A stretch of 64,000 nt of DNA. Source: Ruminococcus sp. GTDB lineage: Bacteria; Bacillota; Clostridia; Oscillospirales; Ruminococcaceae. A program made the translations under genes and the position numbers. The notes under the pieces were generated by a model. The model was not told the origin of the DNA. It did not search any database and saw only the letters and a program-made list of their open reading frames with translations. The stretch is taken from assembly GCA_015066705.1 (NCBI GenBank), contig SVNV01000006.1, positions 23,029 to 87,028 of the forward strand, given 5' to 3'. Of this stretch, positions 7,249-16,584 are shown piece by piece. The first letter of the stretch is position 1, and each line of letters begins with the position of its first letter.

Positions 7249-8883
7249 TTATTCTACAGCGATGATGTAGTAGTAAACAGGCTGACCGCCGTTGATGAGG
7301 TTTACATCAAGGTTTCCGAACTTGTTCTGAATCTGTTCAACAAGTGCTTCAGCAGATTCGTCAGTAACATCAGCACCGTAAATTACAGTTACAAATGAGC
7401 TGTCACCCTTAGCAAGCTTCTTTGTGAGCTTATAAGCAGCCTTCTGAACGTCCTTTTCCACAAAGCTGAGCTTTCCGTTATCAAGAGCGAGGATTTCGCC
7501 TTCCTTGATTGTGTGGCCTTCAAAGTCGCTGTTTCTTGCAGCAAAAGTAATCTGTCCTGTTGAAACTCTTTCAAAAGCCTTTGTCATTTCAACTCTGTTT
7601 GTATTGAAATCAGCGTCAGGGTCAAATGCAAGCATAGCTGACATTCCCTGAGGAATTGTTCTTGTCTGAAGTACGCAAACCTTTCTGTCTGCAAGCTTAA
7701 CTGCCTGTTCAGCAGCCATAATAATATTCTTGTTATTAGGAAGAACAAATACGATTTCTGCAGGACAAGCACTGATAGCGGCAAGAATATCATCTGTTGA
7801 AGGGTTCATTGTCTGACCGCCCTTAACGATACAGTCAACGCCGATGTCAGCAAAAACTGCTTCAATTCCGTCGCCTGCCGCAACAGCGACAAAGCCATAC
7901 TGTTTTTCAGGAGGAACAGGTTTGAATTCCTGTTTAGCCTGCTTCTGTCTCTGTTCATGCTGGAGTCGCATATTTTCAACCTTAGGAAGATTGATATAAC
8001 CAAAGTCAAGACCCTTTTCGATAGCCTTACCGGGGTTATTTGTATGAACGTGAACCTTAATGATTTCGTCGTCTTCAACAACAACCACGCAGTCACCGAT
8101 AGTTTCAAGATAAGCTCTCAGCTTGCTTGAATCCTCAGCATCTTCCTTCTTTGTAATGAGCATTTCAGTACAGTATGTGAAAGTGATTTCCTCATCAAAC
8201 TGTCCTACGACATCAGAAAAGCTGTCGATAGTAACAACTGACTTTTCTTCGCCTGCAGCTGCAGGTTCAATTTCGCCTGTTTTGAATGTGTCGAGAATTG
8301 CGTTAAAGATGATAAGAAGTCCCTGACCGCCTGCGTCAACAACGCCTGCCTTTTTAAGAGCTTCAAGCTGGTTAGGGGTATTATCAAGAGCAACCTGTGC
8401 TGCGTCACAAACTGCTGACCAGAGAATAATCTCGTCGTTTGTTGAAAGAGCAATTTCTCTTGCCTTTTCGCTTGCAACTCTTGCAACTGTAAGGATAGTA
8501 CCTTCAGTAGGCTTCATAACAGCCTTATAAGCGCCTTCCACACCCTTTTCAAGAGCAGCTACAAGGTGTTCACAGTCAGCAGTTTTCTGTCCTGCGAGTC
8601 CCTTTGAAAAGCCTCTGAAAATAAGTGAAAGGATAACGCCCGAGTTTCCTCTTGCGCCTCTGAGAAGAGCCGATGCGGTAGCGTCTGCAACCTGAGAAAC
8701 AGTTACCTTGTCGTCCATTCTTTTAAGCTCAGCAATAGCATTTGTCATTGTCATAGACATATTTGTTCCTGTATCTCCGTCAGGAACAGGGAATACATTG
8801 AGCTCGTCAACTCTTTTCTTATTGTTAGAAATTGCGTGAGCGCCGCTTATAAAAGCGTCACGCAGCTGACTACCGTTTATCAC
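7249..8883 (-). CDS. fakA: Fatty acid kinase ATP-binding subunit (DhaL/DAK-type, YloV/FakA)
   Basis: The protein of 544 residues has an N-terminal DhaL ATP-binding domain (about 1-200) with the metal-binding motif PVPDGDTGTNMS and the LRGARGNSG loop. It continues into the middle and C-terminal domains of the YloV/FakA family. FakA phosphorylates exogenous fatty acids held by a FakB carrier, feeding phospholipid synthesis; no fakB lies in this window. The GTG at 8883 was chosen because AAGGAGG lies 7 bases upstream. It follows the Asp23-family gene by 22 bp, the same pairing as yloU-yloV in Bacillus. Confidence 0.88.
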   Translation of the reverse strand: MINGSQLRDAFISGAHAISNNKKRVDELNVFPVPDGDTGTNMSMTMTNAIAELKRMDDKVTVSQVADATASALLRGARGNSGVILSLIFRGFSKGLAGQKTADCEHLVAALEKGVEGAYKAVMKPTEGTILTVARVASEKAREIALSTNDEIILWSAVCDAAQVALDNTPNQLEALKKAGVVDAGGQGLLIIFNAILDTFKTGEIEPAAAGEEKSVVTIDSFSDVVGQFDEEITFTYCTEMLITKKEDAEDSSKLRAYLETIGDCVVVVEDDEIIKVHVHTNNPGKAIEKGLDFGYINLPKVENMRLQHEQRQKQAKQEFKPVPPEKQYGFVAVAAGDGIEAVFADIGVDCIVKGGQTMNPSTDDILAAISACPAEIVFVLPNNKNIIMAAEQAVKLADRKVCVLQTRTIPQGMSAMLAFDPDADFNTNRVEMTKAFERVSTGQITFAARNSDFEGHTIKEGEILALDNGKLSFVEKDVQKAAYKLTKKLAKGDSSFVTVIYGADVTDESAEALVEQIQNKFGNLDVNLINGGQPVYYYIIAVE

Positions 8884-8905
8884 TAAACTTCCTCCTTAAC
8901 CAGTC

Positions 8906-9253
8906 TTACGACTGCATACTATCAATAAAAACATTAACCTTTTCAACTTCGATGCCAGCTTCGTTTTCAACTGCAAAGCGAACCTTATGAACGATACTGT
9001 CGCTGATAGCGGCAATATTTACTCCATAGCTTACACCGAAATGAAGGTCGATACGAACTGCATTGTCCTTTTCATAAATAACTACACCGTTGTCAAGGGA
9101 GGTGCTGTTGAGCAAGGAACGAATACACTGGGTAGGTCCGAAATCGTTCATTCCCACAACGCCGAAGCAATTTGTAACGGTTTTACCGATAAGCTTTTTA
9201 AGGTAACGACGGGAAACAGTGATTTTTCCGATATGATTTTCTTTCTGTATCAT
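8906..9253 (-). CDS. Asp23/Gls24 family envelope stress protein (YloU-like)
   Basis: The 115-residue protein is a typical Asp23 domain: GKITVSRRYLKKLIGKT near the start and the conserved VDLHFGVSYGVNIAA-like segment (here IDLHFGVSYGVNIAAIS) in the middle. Members of the family are abundant proteins at or near the cell membrane, linked to envelope stress. The ATG at 9253 was chosen because AAAGGGTG lies 7 bases ahead; in-frame ATGs at 9271 and 9280 have no better site. It is the first gene of the operon with fakA. Confidence 0.88.
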   Translation of the reverse strand: MIQKENHIGKITVSRRYLKKLIGKTVTNCFGVVGMNDFGPTQCIRSLLNSTSLDNGVVIYEKDNAVRIDLHFGVSYGVNIAAISDSIVHKVRFAVENEAGIEVEKVNVFIDSMQS

Positions 9254-9306
9254 AAAAGCACACCCTTTCATAATCAACAATAATTTGCGTTAATACACGC
9301 AAATAT

Positions 9307-9335
9307 ATTATAGCACACCTGAAACGCTTTTGCAA
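9307..9335 (-). promoter_or_regulatory. Promoter of the asp23-fakA operon
   Basis: On the minus strand TTGCAA is followed after 17 bp by a perfect TATAAT, about 55 bp before the start codon. Confidence 0.75.
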
Positions 9336-9367
9336 GTAGCAGTTTTCACAAAGAAAGCCCAAAAACA

Positions 9368-9394
9368 AAGGGTTTCTAATAAAAAGAAACCCTT
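9368..9394 (-). terminator. Hairpin between msmK and asp23, possible second terminator
   Basis: AAGGGTTTCT and AGAAACCCTT form a perfect 10-bp stem. On the minus strand it is followed by TGTTTTT, so it may stop read-through from msmK or act as backup. Confidence 0.5.
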
Positions 9395-9487
9395 GCGTAA
9401 AAGTTTATTTACTTTATTGTAACAGCAAACACCAAAATATTAAAACATTGGTTTTATTTCCCAAAGTCGTCAAACTCATTATTTCAT

Positions 9488-9518
9488 AAAAAAAGAGCCG
9501 CAAAAGCGACTCTTTTAA
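9488..9518 (-). terminator. Rho-independent terminator of msmK
   Basis: On the minus strand AGAGTCGC pairs with GCGGCTCT (one wobble) around TTTT, then a run of seven T. It starts 9 bp after the msmK stop. Confidence 0.8.
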
Positions 9519-9526
9519 TTTTTGAA

Positions 9527-10669
9527 TTAGTTGATAAGTGACTTTTCTGTTTCCTTATCGAAGAGGTGGATTCTGTTAGGGTCGATAGCAACCTTGATAA
9601 CATCCTGTGGTCTTGCTGTTGAACGAGGTGAAACTCTTGCAGTAAGTGGAATGTTTTCACAGTTGATATAGAGGTATGTTTCAGCACCCATCATTTCTGT
9701 AACTTCAACAGTAGCTTCGAGGATACCTGTTGTAGCGTTTGAAATGAACATTTCTTCGTCGTGGATACATTCCGGACGAACACCAAGAACAACTTCCTGG
9801 TCAATCATTGGTTCGAGAATTTCTTCGTCAACCTTAGCTTCAGGAATTTCTACATAGAACTTTCTGCCTCTTGTTGTCTTAGTGTCTTCTGAACCGAATT
9901 CAACTGTATACTTGCCATCAATCTTGAGAAGCTTAGCATCGATGAAGTTCATCTGTGGTGAACCGATAAATCCAGCTACGAACTGGTTTACTGGGTTCTG
10001 ATAGAGGTTTGTAGGGCTGTCAATCTGCTGGATATAACCGTCCTTCATAACTACGATTCTGTCACCCATTGTCATAGCTTCTGTCTGGTCGTGTGTTACG
10101 TAAATAAATGTAGTACCGAGCTTCTTGTGGAGCTTAGAAATCTCTGTTCTCATCTGAGCTCTCAGCTTAGCGTCGAGGTTTGAAAGTGGTTCGTCGAGAA
10201 GGAATACCTGTGGTTCACGAACGATAGCACGTCCGAGAGCAACTCTCTGTCTCTGACCACCTGAAAGAGCCTTTGGCTTTCTGTCAAGAAGGTGTGAAAT
10301 GTCAAGAATTCTTGCAGCTTCTTCTACCTTTCTTGCGATTTCGTCCTTAGGAACCTTTCTGAGCTTAAGACCAAATGCCATGTTCTCAAATACTGTCATA
10401 TGTGGATAAAGAGCATAGTTCTGGAATACCATCGCAATGTCTCTGTCCTTTGGAGCAATATCGTTAACCAGTCTGTCACCGATATAGAGCTCACCTTCAC
10501 TGATTTCTTCCAAACCAGCAATCATTCTAAGTGTTGTTGACTTACCACAACCTGATGGGCCAACCAGAATGATAAATTCCTTGTCCTTAATTTCAATGTT
10601 GAAATCAGATACAGCAATAACGCCGCCAGGATACTTCTTGTAAATTTCTCTTAATGATACACTTGCCAT
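9527..10669 (-). CDS. msmK: Sugar ABC transporter ATPase (MsmK/UgpC family), orphan
   Basis: The protein of 380 residues has Walker [11 protein letters not shown]-loop [13 protein letters not shown], signature [14 protein letters not shown], Walker [13 protein letters not shown] and an H-loop YVTHD. The C-terminal regulatory OB-fold (about 240-370) is the kind found in MsmK, UgpC and MalK. In Firmicutes one such ATPase often serves several carbohydrate importers. That fits its isolation here: no permease or binding-protein gene is next to it and it has its own promoter and terminator. Shared use is inference. Confidence 0.9.
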   Translation of the reverse strand: MASVSLREIYKKYPGGVIAVSDFNIEIKDKEFIILVGPSGCGKSTTLRMIAGLEEISEGELYIGDRLVNDIAPKDRDIAMVFQNYALYPHMTVFENMAFGLKLRKVPKDEIARKVEEAARILDISHLLDRKPKALSGGQRQRVALGRAIVREPQVFLLDEPLSNLDAKLRAQMRTEISKLHKKLGTTFIYVTHDQTEAMTMGDRIVVMKDGYIQQIDSPTNLYQNPVNQFVAGFIGSPQMNFIDAKLLKIDGKYTVEFGSEDTKTTRGRKFYVEIPEAKVDEEILEPMIDQEVVLGVRPECIHDEEMFISNATTGILEATVEVTEMMGAETYLYINCENIPLTARVSPRSTARPQDVIKVAIDPNRIHLFDKETEKSLIN

Positions 10670-10730
10670 CTCTTAAAAGAACCTCCTATTTTTATTTTAT
10701 ACTAATTGTATTCTAATTAGCTATGATAAT

Positions 10731-10759
10731 ATAATATCAAATTTAATCCTGCTCCGCAA
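10731..10759 (-). promoter_or_regulatory. Promoter of msmK
   Basis: TTGCGG, 17 bp, TATTAT on the minus strand, with TG one base before the -10. The start codon is 62 bp downstream behind AGGAGG. Confidence 0.55.
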
Positions 10760-10822
10760 GTGTTTTTTTAACTAAACTTTAAAAACTTCCTTTATTTATA
10801 TTGACGAATATTAACAAAACAT

Positions 10823-10845
10823 TCCCAAAAATTGGGAGAGAAATC
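10823..10845 (-). terminator. Weak hairpin after the pseudouridine synthase gene
   Basis: TCCCAA and TTGGGA form a 6-bp stem with a short loop. On the minus strand the following tract is only partly T-rich, so termination here is uncertain. Confidence 0.35.
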
Positions 10846-10852
10846 TGTTGTA

Positions 10853-11569
10853 TTACAAATATTTTTCAACATCTTTGTGCAAAATCACCAAGCATTCTCC
10901 GGGTTTTAAACTGTCGTCAAGAACAAGACCGCCGATAGAAATACGTTTTAAATAGGTAACTTTATTGTTTAATTTTTCAAACATTCGCTTTATCTGGTGA
11001 AACATTCCCTCGTGGAGAATAACGTGGCAGGCGTTAGGATTATCGTCGCAGGGGATAAGCTGTGCAGGTTTACATACATCACCGCCGTCAATTTCCATAC
11101 CTGAAGAAAAAGCCTCAACGTAGCTTTCCTCGACAGGTTTCAGAAGCTCAACGTAATACTTTTTATCAACGTGATTTTTCGGAGAAAGAATTCTGTGTGC
11201 CAGTTCGCCGTCATCAGTAATGAGAACAAAGCCTTCAGTATCCTTGTCAAGACGACCGGCAGGAAAAAGACCTTTTCTGTTCAGTTCGGGAGGGAGCAGT
11301 GACAAAACAGTAGGCGAAGCTCCGTCTCTGGTTGAACAGACAACCCCCTGTGGCTTGTTTAACATTATATAAATGTATTTATTATAGGAAATCTCCACAC
11401 CGTCAACCGAAACGATGTCCTTTTCGGCGTTAATCTTATGGTCGCTTTGCTTTGTGATGTTGCCGTTTACGGAAATTCTTCCTTTTTTGCAAAGCTCTTT
11501 AACGTCCTTTCGTGAAAGGTCAGTACGCTGTGAAGCAATAAATTTATCAAGTCGCATTATTTCCGCCAT
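10853..11569 (-). CDS. rsuA: 16S rRNA pseudouridine synthase (RsuA family)
   Basis: The 238-residue protein has an N-terminal S4 RNA-binding domain (about 1-60) and a RsuA-type catalytic domain with AGRLDKDTEGFVLITDDGE, where the Asp is the catalytic residue, and the downstream EGMFHQIKRMFE motif. RsuA-type enzymes convert one uridine of 16S rRNA to pseudouridine; RluB-type 23S specificity cannot be excluded by eye. The ATG at 11569 was chosen because AAGGAG lies 8 bases upstream; the longer frame to 11626 would include the promoter. Confidence 0.88.
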   Translation of the reverse strand: MAEIMRLDKFIASQRTDLSRKDVKELCKKGRISVNGNITKQSDHKINAEKDIVSVDGVEISYNKYIYIMLNKPQGVVCSTRDGASPTVLSLLPPELNRKGLFPAGRLDKDTEGFVLITDDGELAHRILSPKNHVDKKYYVELLKPVEESYVEAFSSGMEIDGGDVCKPAQLIPCDDNPNACHVILHEGMFHQIKRMFEKLNNKVTYLKRISIGGLVLDDSLKPGECLVILHKDVEKYL

Positions 11570-11597
11570 AGTTTTTCTCCTTATATAATATAGTACA

Positions 11598-11626
11598 AGT
11601 ATACCACACCCATAAGTTTTTTTCAA
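11598..11626 (-). promoter_or_regulatory. Promoter of the pseudouridine synthase gene
   Basis: On the minus strand TTGAAA is followed after 17 bp by TATACT, 28 bp before the start codon. Confidence 0.7.
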
Positions 11627-11708
11627 TCTTTTGGAATTTATGTATTCTCTTTGTAGTCTTGCACAAAATATATTGTATCGGTTAGTGTAAAAATTGTAAT
11701 ATAACCAC

Positions 11709-11737
11709 TTGACAATTACGGAAAAATGTATTAAACT
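11709..11737 (+). promoter_or_regulatory. SigmaA-type promoter of the hrcA-dnaK heat-shock operon
   Basis: TTGACA (11709-11714) and TAAACT (11732-11737) are spaced by 17 bp. The predicted transcription start falls inside the first CIRCE operator. Confidence 0.75.
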
Positions 11738-11741
11738 ATAT

Positions 11742-11768
11742 TTAGCACTCGGAAAGTTTGAGTGCTAA
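11742..11768 (+). promoter_or_regulatory. CIRCE operator (HrcA binding site), perfect
   Basis: TTAGCACTC, 9 bp, GAGTGCTAA: a perfect 9-9-9 inverted repeat identical to the CIRCE consensus arms. HrcA bound here would block transcription at normal temperature. Confidence 0.97.
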
Positions 11769-11791
11769 CACTTTGAAAGTTCAAGTGCTAA
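11765..11791 (+). promoter_or_regulatory. Second, overlapping CIRCE-like operator
   Basis: CTAACACTT, 9 bp, AAGTGCTAA has the same 9-9-9 spacing. The right arm matches CIRCE in 8 of 9 bases and the two arms pair in 7 of 9. It shares 4 bp with the first site and has a similar spacer (TGAAAGTTC against GGAAAGTTT). Confidence 0.65.
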
Positions 11792-11814
11792 AATCTCAAA
11801 AAGGGGTGACGGTT

Positions 11815-12831
11815 TTGGATAGCAGAAAGCTGAAGATTCTTTCGGCAGTTGTTGATGAATACATTCTGAAGGGCGAGCCGGTTGGGTCAAAAGCAATTAT
11901 GAATTATGTTTCTGCTTCGTCGGCAACGATAAGAAACGAAATGGCAGAGCTTGAAAAACAGGGCTATCTCGAACAGCCACATACTTCGGCAGGGCGTGTT
12001 CCTACCTATAAGGGATACCGACTTTATGTTGACAGCCTTATGGAAAAGAATCCCCTCAGCGCAAGCGAAATGAGTATCATTGACGAAATGTTTCCGACGG
12101 AATTTACTTCTGAAGATGAGCTTGTGGATTCGGCAACTACTGTTCTTGCAGAGATTACGAAATGCGCTGCTGTTGCATCAAACACATCACCGAGATTTTC
12201 GGTTATCTCAAAGCTGGAGGTTATTCCGACGGGAAAGAGAATGTATGTGCTGTTGATGATTACCTCAAACGGTTCTATTAAAAATAAGGTATGCAGACTT
12301 GAATTTGACCTTACAAATGAACAGCTTGAGTTTCTGGGAGAATTTATTGCTCAGAATCTGGAGGGTATGGCGGTAAACGACATCAGCGAGGAAATGCTTG
12401 AACATCTTGAGGTGGCGTTGGGAACTTATATGGTTACCCTTTCACCACTGATTGCGGAGATTTACAATATGTCACAGGAAATGAGCGGACGAAAGGTTAA
12501 GGTTGCGGGAGAAACAAATCTCATTGCAAGAAGCGAATACAGTCAGAATGAGATTATTTCCTTCCTTGAAAACAGAACGGAGATTGCGAGATTTTTAGAC
12601 GAATCCTTCAGCGGACTTCACGTTATGTTTTCACCTGAAACGGACAGCTTCGTAATCAACAATTCAAGTCTTATCACTTCGCCTTACAGCAAGAAGGGCA
12701 GACAGATAGGAACTCTCGGTCTTATCGGACCTATGAGAATTGATTACAGACGCTTTATTCCATACCTTGAATATATGACAGGAAAAATCACTGAGCTTAT
12801 TTCAGGCGACGACGAGGAGGATATCCATTGA
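11815..12831 (+). CDS. hrcA: Heat-inducible transcription repressor HrcA
   Basis: The 338-residue protein has the HrcA winged-helix domain (about 1-75, with GEPVGSKAI and SSATIRNEMAELEKQGYL, then HTSAGRVPTYKGYR) and the family's central and C-terminal dimerisation regions ending in GPMRIDYRRFIPYLEY. It represses its own operon through CIRCE and depends on chaperonin for activity. The TTG at 11815 was chosen because AAGGGGTGA lies about 6 bases upstream; a longer frame would start inside the operator. It overlaps grpE by 4 bp. Confidence 0.96.
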   Translation: MDSRKLKILSAVVDEYILKGEPVGSKAIMNYVSASSATIRNEMAELEKQGYLEQPHTSAGRVPTYKGYRLYVDSLMEKNPLSASEMSIIDEMFPTEFTSEDELVDSATTVLAEITKCAAVASNTSPRFSVISKLEVIPTGKRMYVLLMITSNGSIKNKVCRLEFDLTNEQLEFLGEFIAQNLEGMAVNDISEEMLEHLEVALGTYMVTLSPLIAEIYNMSQEMSGRKVKVAGETNLIARSEYSQNEIISFLENRTEIARFLDESFSGLHVMFSPETDSFVINNSSLITSPYSKKGRQIGTLGLIGPMRIDYRRFIPYLEYMTGKITELISGDDEEDIH

Positions 12832-13382
12832 ACAGCGAAAACAAAGTAACAGAAGAACAGGAAATCACAGAAGAAGCTGTTGAAACAGCAGAGGAAACAG
12901 AAGAAGTGACTTCGGACACAGTGGAGGAAGCTACAGAGCTTTCTGACGAGGAAAAGCTCGAAAAAGAGCTTTCTGAACAAAAGGACAAATACCTCAGACT
13001 TATGGCTGAGTATGATAATTTCAGAAAGAGAAGTGCCAAGGAAAGACTTGAGCTTTCCGCAAACACAAAGGGAAACACTCTTATGGAGATTCTTCCGGTG
13101 TTTGACAACTTTGAAAGAGCACTTAACGCTGAAACAACAGACGAAAGCTATAAGCAGGGCGTTTCGATGATTTTCAAGCAGATGGGAGATGTTCTTGCAA
13201 AGCTGGGAGTTGAGGTTATCGACCCGACAGGCAAGGAGTTTGACCCTAATGTAGCGAACGCAGTAAACCAGATTGAGGACCCTGAGCTTGGAGAAAACGT
13301 GGTAGCACAGACTTTCCAGAAGGGCTATAAAATCGGAGACAAGATTATCCGTTATGCTATGGTAGTAGTTGCAAATCCTTAA
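12828..13382 (+). CDS. grpE: Nucleotide exchange factor GrpE
   Basis: This 184-residue protein has the acidic N-terminal tail, long coiled coil (KYLRLMAEYDNFRKRS near residues 55-70) and C-terminal beta domain ending in GYKIGDKIIRYAMVVVA of GrpE. It releases ADP from DnaK. Translation begins at a TTG that overlaps the hrcA stop (TTGA), behind GAGGAGG, so both the repressor and GrpE use TTG starts. Confidence 0.96.
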   Translation: MNSENKVTEEQEITEEAVETAEETEEVTSDTVEEATELSDEEKLEKELSEQKDKYLRLMAEYDNFRKRSAKERLELSANTKGNTLMEILPVFDNFERALNAETTDESYKQGVSMIFKQMGDVLAKLGVEVIDPTGKEFDPNVANAVNQIEDPELGENVVAQTFQKGYKIGDKIIRYAMVVVANP

Positions 13383-13418
13383 ACAATGCACAATGCACAA
13401 TTCACAATGCACAATTAT
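13383..13418. repeat. Short tandem repeat between grpE and dnaK
   Basis: Three near-identical CAATGCACAA/ATGCACAATT-like units are packed directly after the grpE stop. They have no coding potential. Confidence 0.6.
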
Positions 13419-13450
13419 AAATCAGATTACTTTTTTTGGAGGTAAATAAA

Positions 13451-15274
13451 ATGGGAAAAGTTATTGGTATTGACCTTGGTACAACAAATTCATGCGTTGC
13501 CGTAATCGAAGGTGGCGAGGCAGTAGTTATTCCTAACAGCGAAGGCGCAAGAACAACTCCTTCTGTTGTTGGTGTTTCAAAGACAGGTGACAGACTTGTA
13601 GGTCAGGTTGCAAAGAGACAGGCTGTTACAAACTTCGATAATACAGTAATTTCAATCAAAAGACATATGGGCTCAGACTATAAGGCTTCTATGGGTGGTA
13701 AGGACTATACTCCACAGGAAATTTCTGCTATGATTCTTCAGAAGCTCAAGGCTGACGCTGAAAGCTACCTCGGAGAAAAGGTTACAGAAGCAGTTATTAC
13801 TGTTCCTGCATACTTCACAGACGCTCAGAGACAGGCTACAAAGGACGCAGGTCAGATTGCAGGCCTTACAGTAAAGAGAATTATCAACGAACCTACTGCT
13901 GCTGCTCTTTCTTACGGAATTGATAAGGAAGAAGACCAGAAGGTTATGGTTTATGACCTCGGTGGTGGTACATTCGACGTATCTATTATTGAAATGGGCG
14001 ACGGCGTAACAGAAGTTCTTGCAACTGCTGGTAACAACCACCTCGGCGGTGACGACTTTGACCAGAGAATTATCGACTGGATGGTTAAGGAGTTCAAGGC
14101 TGCTGAAGGTATCGACCTTGCAAACGACAAGATGGCTATGCAGAGATTAAAGGAAGCTGCTGAAAAGGCAAAGATTGAGCTTTCTTCAACTCCTACAACA
14201 ACAATTTCACTTCCATTTATCACAGCTGACGCAACAGGTCCTAAGCATATGGAGCTTACACTTTCACAGGCTAAGTTCAATGAAATGACTTCAGACCTCG
14301 TTGAGTCTACAATGGGCCCTGTAAAGCAGGCACTCAGCGACAGCGGACTTTCAGCATCACAGCTTGATAAGGTGCTTATGGTAGGTGGTTCAACAAGAAT
14401 TCCTGCAGTAGTTGAAGCTGTTAAGAAGTTTATCGGAAAAGAACCATTCAAGGGCATTAACCCTGACGAATGTGTAGCTCTCGGTGCAGCTTACCAGGGC
14501 GGTGTTCTTGCAGGCGATGTTAAGGACGGACTTCTCCTCCTCGACGTAACTCCACTTTCACTCGGTCTTGAAACAATGGGTGGCGTTTGCACAAAGATTA
14601 TTGAAAGAAATACAACAATCCCTACAAAGAAGTCACAGATTTTCTCAACTGCTGCTGACAATCAGAGCGCTGTTGACATCAACGTGCTTCAGGGTGAAAG
14701 AGAATTCGCAAAGGATAACAAACAGCTTGGTATGTTCCGTCTCGACGGTATCGCACCTGCTCCAAGAGGAATCCCACAGATTGAAGTAACATTTGACATC
14801 GACGCTAACGGTATCGTTCACGTTTCTGCTAAGGATTTGGGAACAGGTAAGGAACAGGATATCACAATTACTTCTTCAACAAATATGTCTAAGGAAGACA
14901 TTGACAAGGCTGTTAAGGAAGCTGAGGCTTTTGCAGAAGAGGATAAGAAGAAGAAGGAAGCAGTTGACGCAAGAAATACTGCTGACCAGATGGTATTCTC
15001 AGTAGAAAAGGCTCTGGGCGAATTCGGAGATAAGGTAACTGACAGCGAAAAGAGTGATGTTACTGCTAAGATTGACGCTCTTAAGGAAGCTCTCAAGGGC
15101 GAAGATATCGAAGCTATCAAGGATAAGCAGAAGGACCTTGAAAATGCATTCCAGCCGGTAGCTACAAGAATTTATCAGGAAGCTGCTCAGGCACAGCAGG
15201 CTGCAGGCGGTCAGGGCTTTAACCCTGATATGGGTGCAGGAAACGACGGCACAGACGACGTTATCGACATCTAA
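13451..15274 (+). CDS. dnaK: Chaperone protein DnaK (Hsp70)
   Basis: The 607-residue protein opens with the [17 protein letters not shown] phosphate-binding loop and has the [11 protein letters not shown] signature and the connecting [12 protein letters not shown] linker (here [15 protein letters not shown]). A substrate domain and helical lid follow, ending in a Gly/Asp-rich tail, DDVIDI. It folds and protects proteins with DnaJ and GrpE. The ATG at 13451 follows GGAGG by 8 bases. It is co-transcribed from the CIRCE promoter. Confidence 0.98.
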   Translation: MGKVIGIDLGTTNSCVAVIEGGEAVVIPNSEGARTTPSVVGVSKTGDRLVGQVAKRQAVTNFDNTVISIKRHMGSDYKASMGGKDYTPQEISAMILQKLKADAESYLGEKVTEAVITVPAYFTDAQRQATKDAGQIAGLTVKRIINEPTAAALSYGIDKEEDQKVMVYDLGGGTFDVSIIEMGDGVTEVLATAGNNHLGGDDFDQRIIDWMVKEFKAAEGIDLANDKMAMQRLKEAAEKAKIELSSTPTTTISLPFITADATGPKHMELTLSQAKFNEMTSDLVESTMGPVKQALSDSGLSASQLDKVLMVGGSTRIPAVVEAVKKFIGKEPFKGINPDECVALGAAYQGGVLAGDVKDGLLLLDVTPLSLGLETMGGVCTKIIERNTTIPTKKSQIFSTAADNQSAVDINVLQGEREFAKDNKQLGMFRLDGIAPAPRGIPQIEVTFDIDANGIVHVSAKDLGTGKEQDITITSSTNMSKEDIDKAVKEAEAFAEEDKKKKEAVDARNTADQMVFSVEKALGEFGDKVTDSEKSDVTAKIDALKEALKGEDIEAIKDKQKDLENAFQPVATRIYQEAAQAQQAAGGQGFNPDMGAGNDGTDDVIDI

Positions 15275-15287
15275 TCAGAAGAAAACA

Positions 15288-15318
15288 CAACCTCAGTCTC
15301 TTACGGGGCTGAGGTTTG
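15288..15318 (+). terminator. Hairpin between dnaK and dnaJ
   Basis: ACCTCAG and CTGAGGT pair around a 12-base loop, followed by a weak T-rich stretch. It may reduce read-through or stabilise the dnaK message rather than end it, since dnaJ has no clear promoter of its own. Confidence 0.45.
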
Positions 15319-15348
15319 TAATGTATTTTAATTACGGAGAAATTATTG

Positions 15349-16500
15349 ATGGCAGACAAAAGAGATTATTACGAAGTCCTCGGTGTATCTAAAAATGCTA
15401 CTGACGACGAGTTGAAAAAAGCATACAGAAAGGTTGCCAAGCAGTATCACCCTGACCTTCACCCTGATGATAAGGAATGTGAAGCGAAGTTCAAGGAGGC
15501 CAACGAAGCCTACGAGATACTTTCTGACAAGGATAAAAGGGCAAGATACGACCAGTTCGGCTTTGCAGGAGTAGACCCTAACTACGGAGCAGGACAGGGA
15601 GGCGGATTCTCAGGAGGATTCGGCGGTTTTGACGACTTAGGAGATATTTTTGAAAGCTTTTTCGGAGGCGGTTTCGGCGGAAGCTCAAGACGACGTTCAA
15701 ACCCTAACGCACCACGTCGTGGTGGCGACATCAGAGCCAATGTTATTATTGACTTTATGGAAGCCTGCAAGGGCAAAAAAACCACTGTCCGTGTAAACAA
15801 GCTGGAAAAATGTACACAGTGTAACGGAACAGGTGCATCAGAAGGCTCATCGCCTAAGACCTGTCCTGACTGTCAGGGAAGAGGTACTATAAACGTTACA
15901 CAGAGAACACCTTTCGGTGCTATGCAGTCAAGTCAGGTTTGTTCACGCTGTCGTGGAAAGGGTAAGATTATCGAAAAGCCTTGTTCAAAGTGTGGCGGTC
16001 AGGGTAATGTGAGAAACGCTGACACCAGAGAAATTGAAATTCCGGCAGGTATCGCTGACGGGCAGACCTTACGAGTTTCAGGCGGCGGTGACTGTGGAAT
16101 AAACGGCGGTCCTAACGGAGATTTGAACATCGTTGTTACAGTAAGACCTGACCCTATTTTTGAGCGTGACGGCTACGACGTATGGACAGAAATTCCAATC
16201 ACCTATGCTCAGGCTACTCTCGGTGACAATCTTGAAATCCCGACTGTTGACGGAAATGTGAAGTATGACATTCCTGCGGGAACTCAGAACGGAACTGTTT
16301 TCACAATGCGTGGAAAGGGTATCAAGAAGATAAACAGAAACGCCAAGGGCGACCACTATTTCAAGGTTAATGTAGAAATTCCAAAGAATCTCACCAAGGA
16401 ACAGGAAAAGCTCCTGAGAGAGTTTGACAAGAGCCTTGAAAAGAAGAATTACGCTAAGCGTGAAAGCTTCTTTAATAAAATAAAGGATATGTTTAAATAA
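15349..16500 (+). CDS. dnaJ: Chaperone protein DnaJ (Hsp40, type I)
   Basis: The 383-residue protein has a J domain (about 1-70) with the HPD motif in YHPDLHPDD, a Gly/Phe-rich linker (about 75-115), and the four zinc repeats [24 protein letters not shown] and CSKCGGQG (about 145-215). The C-terminal substrate domain follows. It stimulates DnaK ATP hydrolysis and delivers substrates. The ATG at 15349 follows GGAGAA; a TTG one codon earlier is less likely. Confidence 0.97.
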   Translation: MADKRDYYEVLGVSKNATDDELKKAYRKVAKQYHPDLHPDDKECEAKFKEANEAYEILSDKDKRARYDQFGFAGVDPNYGAGQGGGFSGGFGGFDDLGDIFESFFGGGFGGSSRRRSNPNAPRRGGDIRANVIIDFMEACKGKKTTVRVNKLEKCTQCNGTGASEGSSPKTCPDCQGRGTINVTQRTPFGAMQSSQVCSRCRGKGKIIEKPCSKCGGQGNVRNADTREIEIPAGIADGQTLRVSGGGDCGINGGPNGDLNIVVTVRPDPIFERDGYDVWTEIPITYAQATLGDNLEIPTVDGNVKYDIPAGTQNGTVFTMRGKGIKKINRNAKGDHYFKVNVEIPKNLTKEQEKLLREFDKSLEKKNYAKRESFFNKIKDMFK

Positions 16501-16539
16501 AAACCCTGACGATTTAATTTGAATTGACATTAAAAAAAT

Positions 16540-16576
16540 AAACTCACTATCGAAAAAATCGGTAGTGAGTTTTTGT
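16540..16576. terminator. Bidirectional terminator between dnaJ and the minus-strand Fe-S gene
   Basis: AAACTCACTATCGA and TCGGTAGTGAGTTT form a 14-bp stem (one wobble) with T runs on both strands, serving two convergent operons. Confidence 0.9.
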
Positions 16577-16584
16577 TTGTTATT

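Noticed and set aside
7228..7257. Second terminator at the fakA stop
   Set aside because: The perfect inverted repeat has no T run on either strand; the terminator at 7145 fits better.
12744..13412. 222-codon minus-strand frame opposite grpE
   Set aside because: It mirrors the real grpE gene and is rich in Phe and Cys, typical of a shadow frame.
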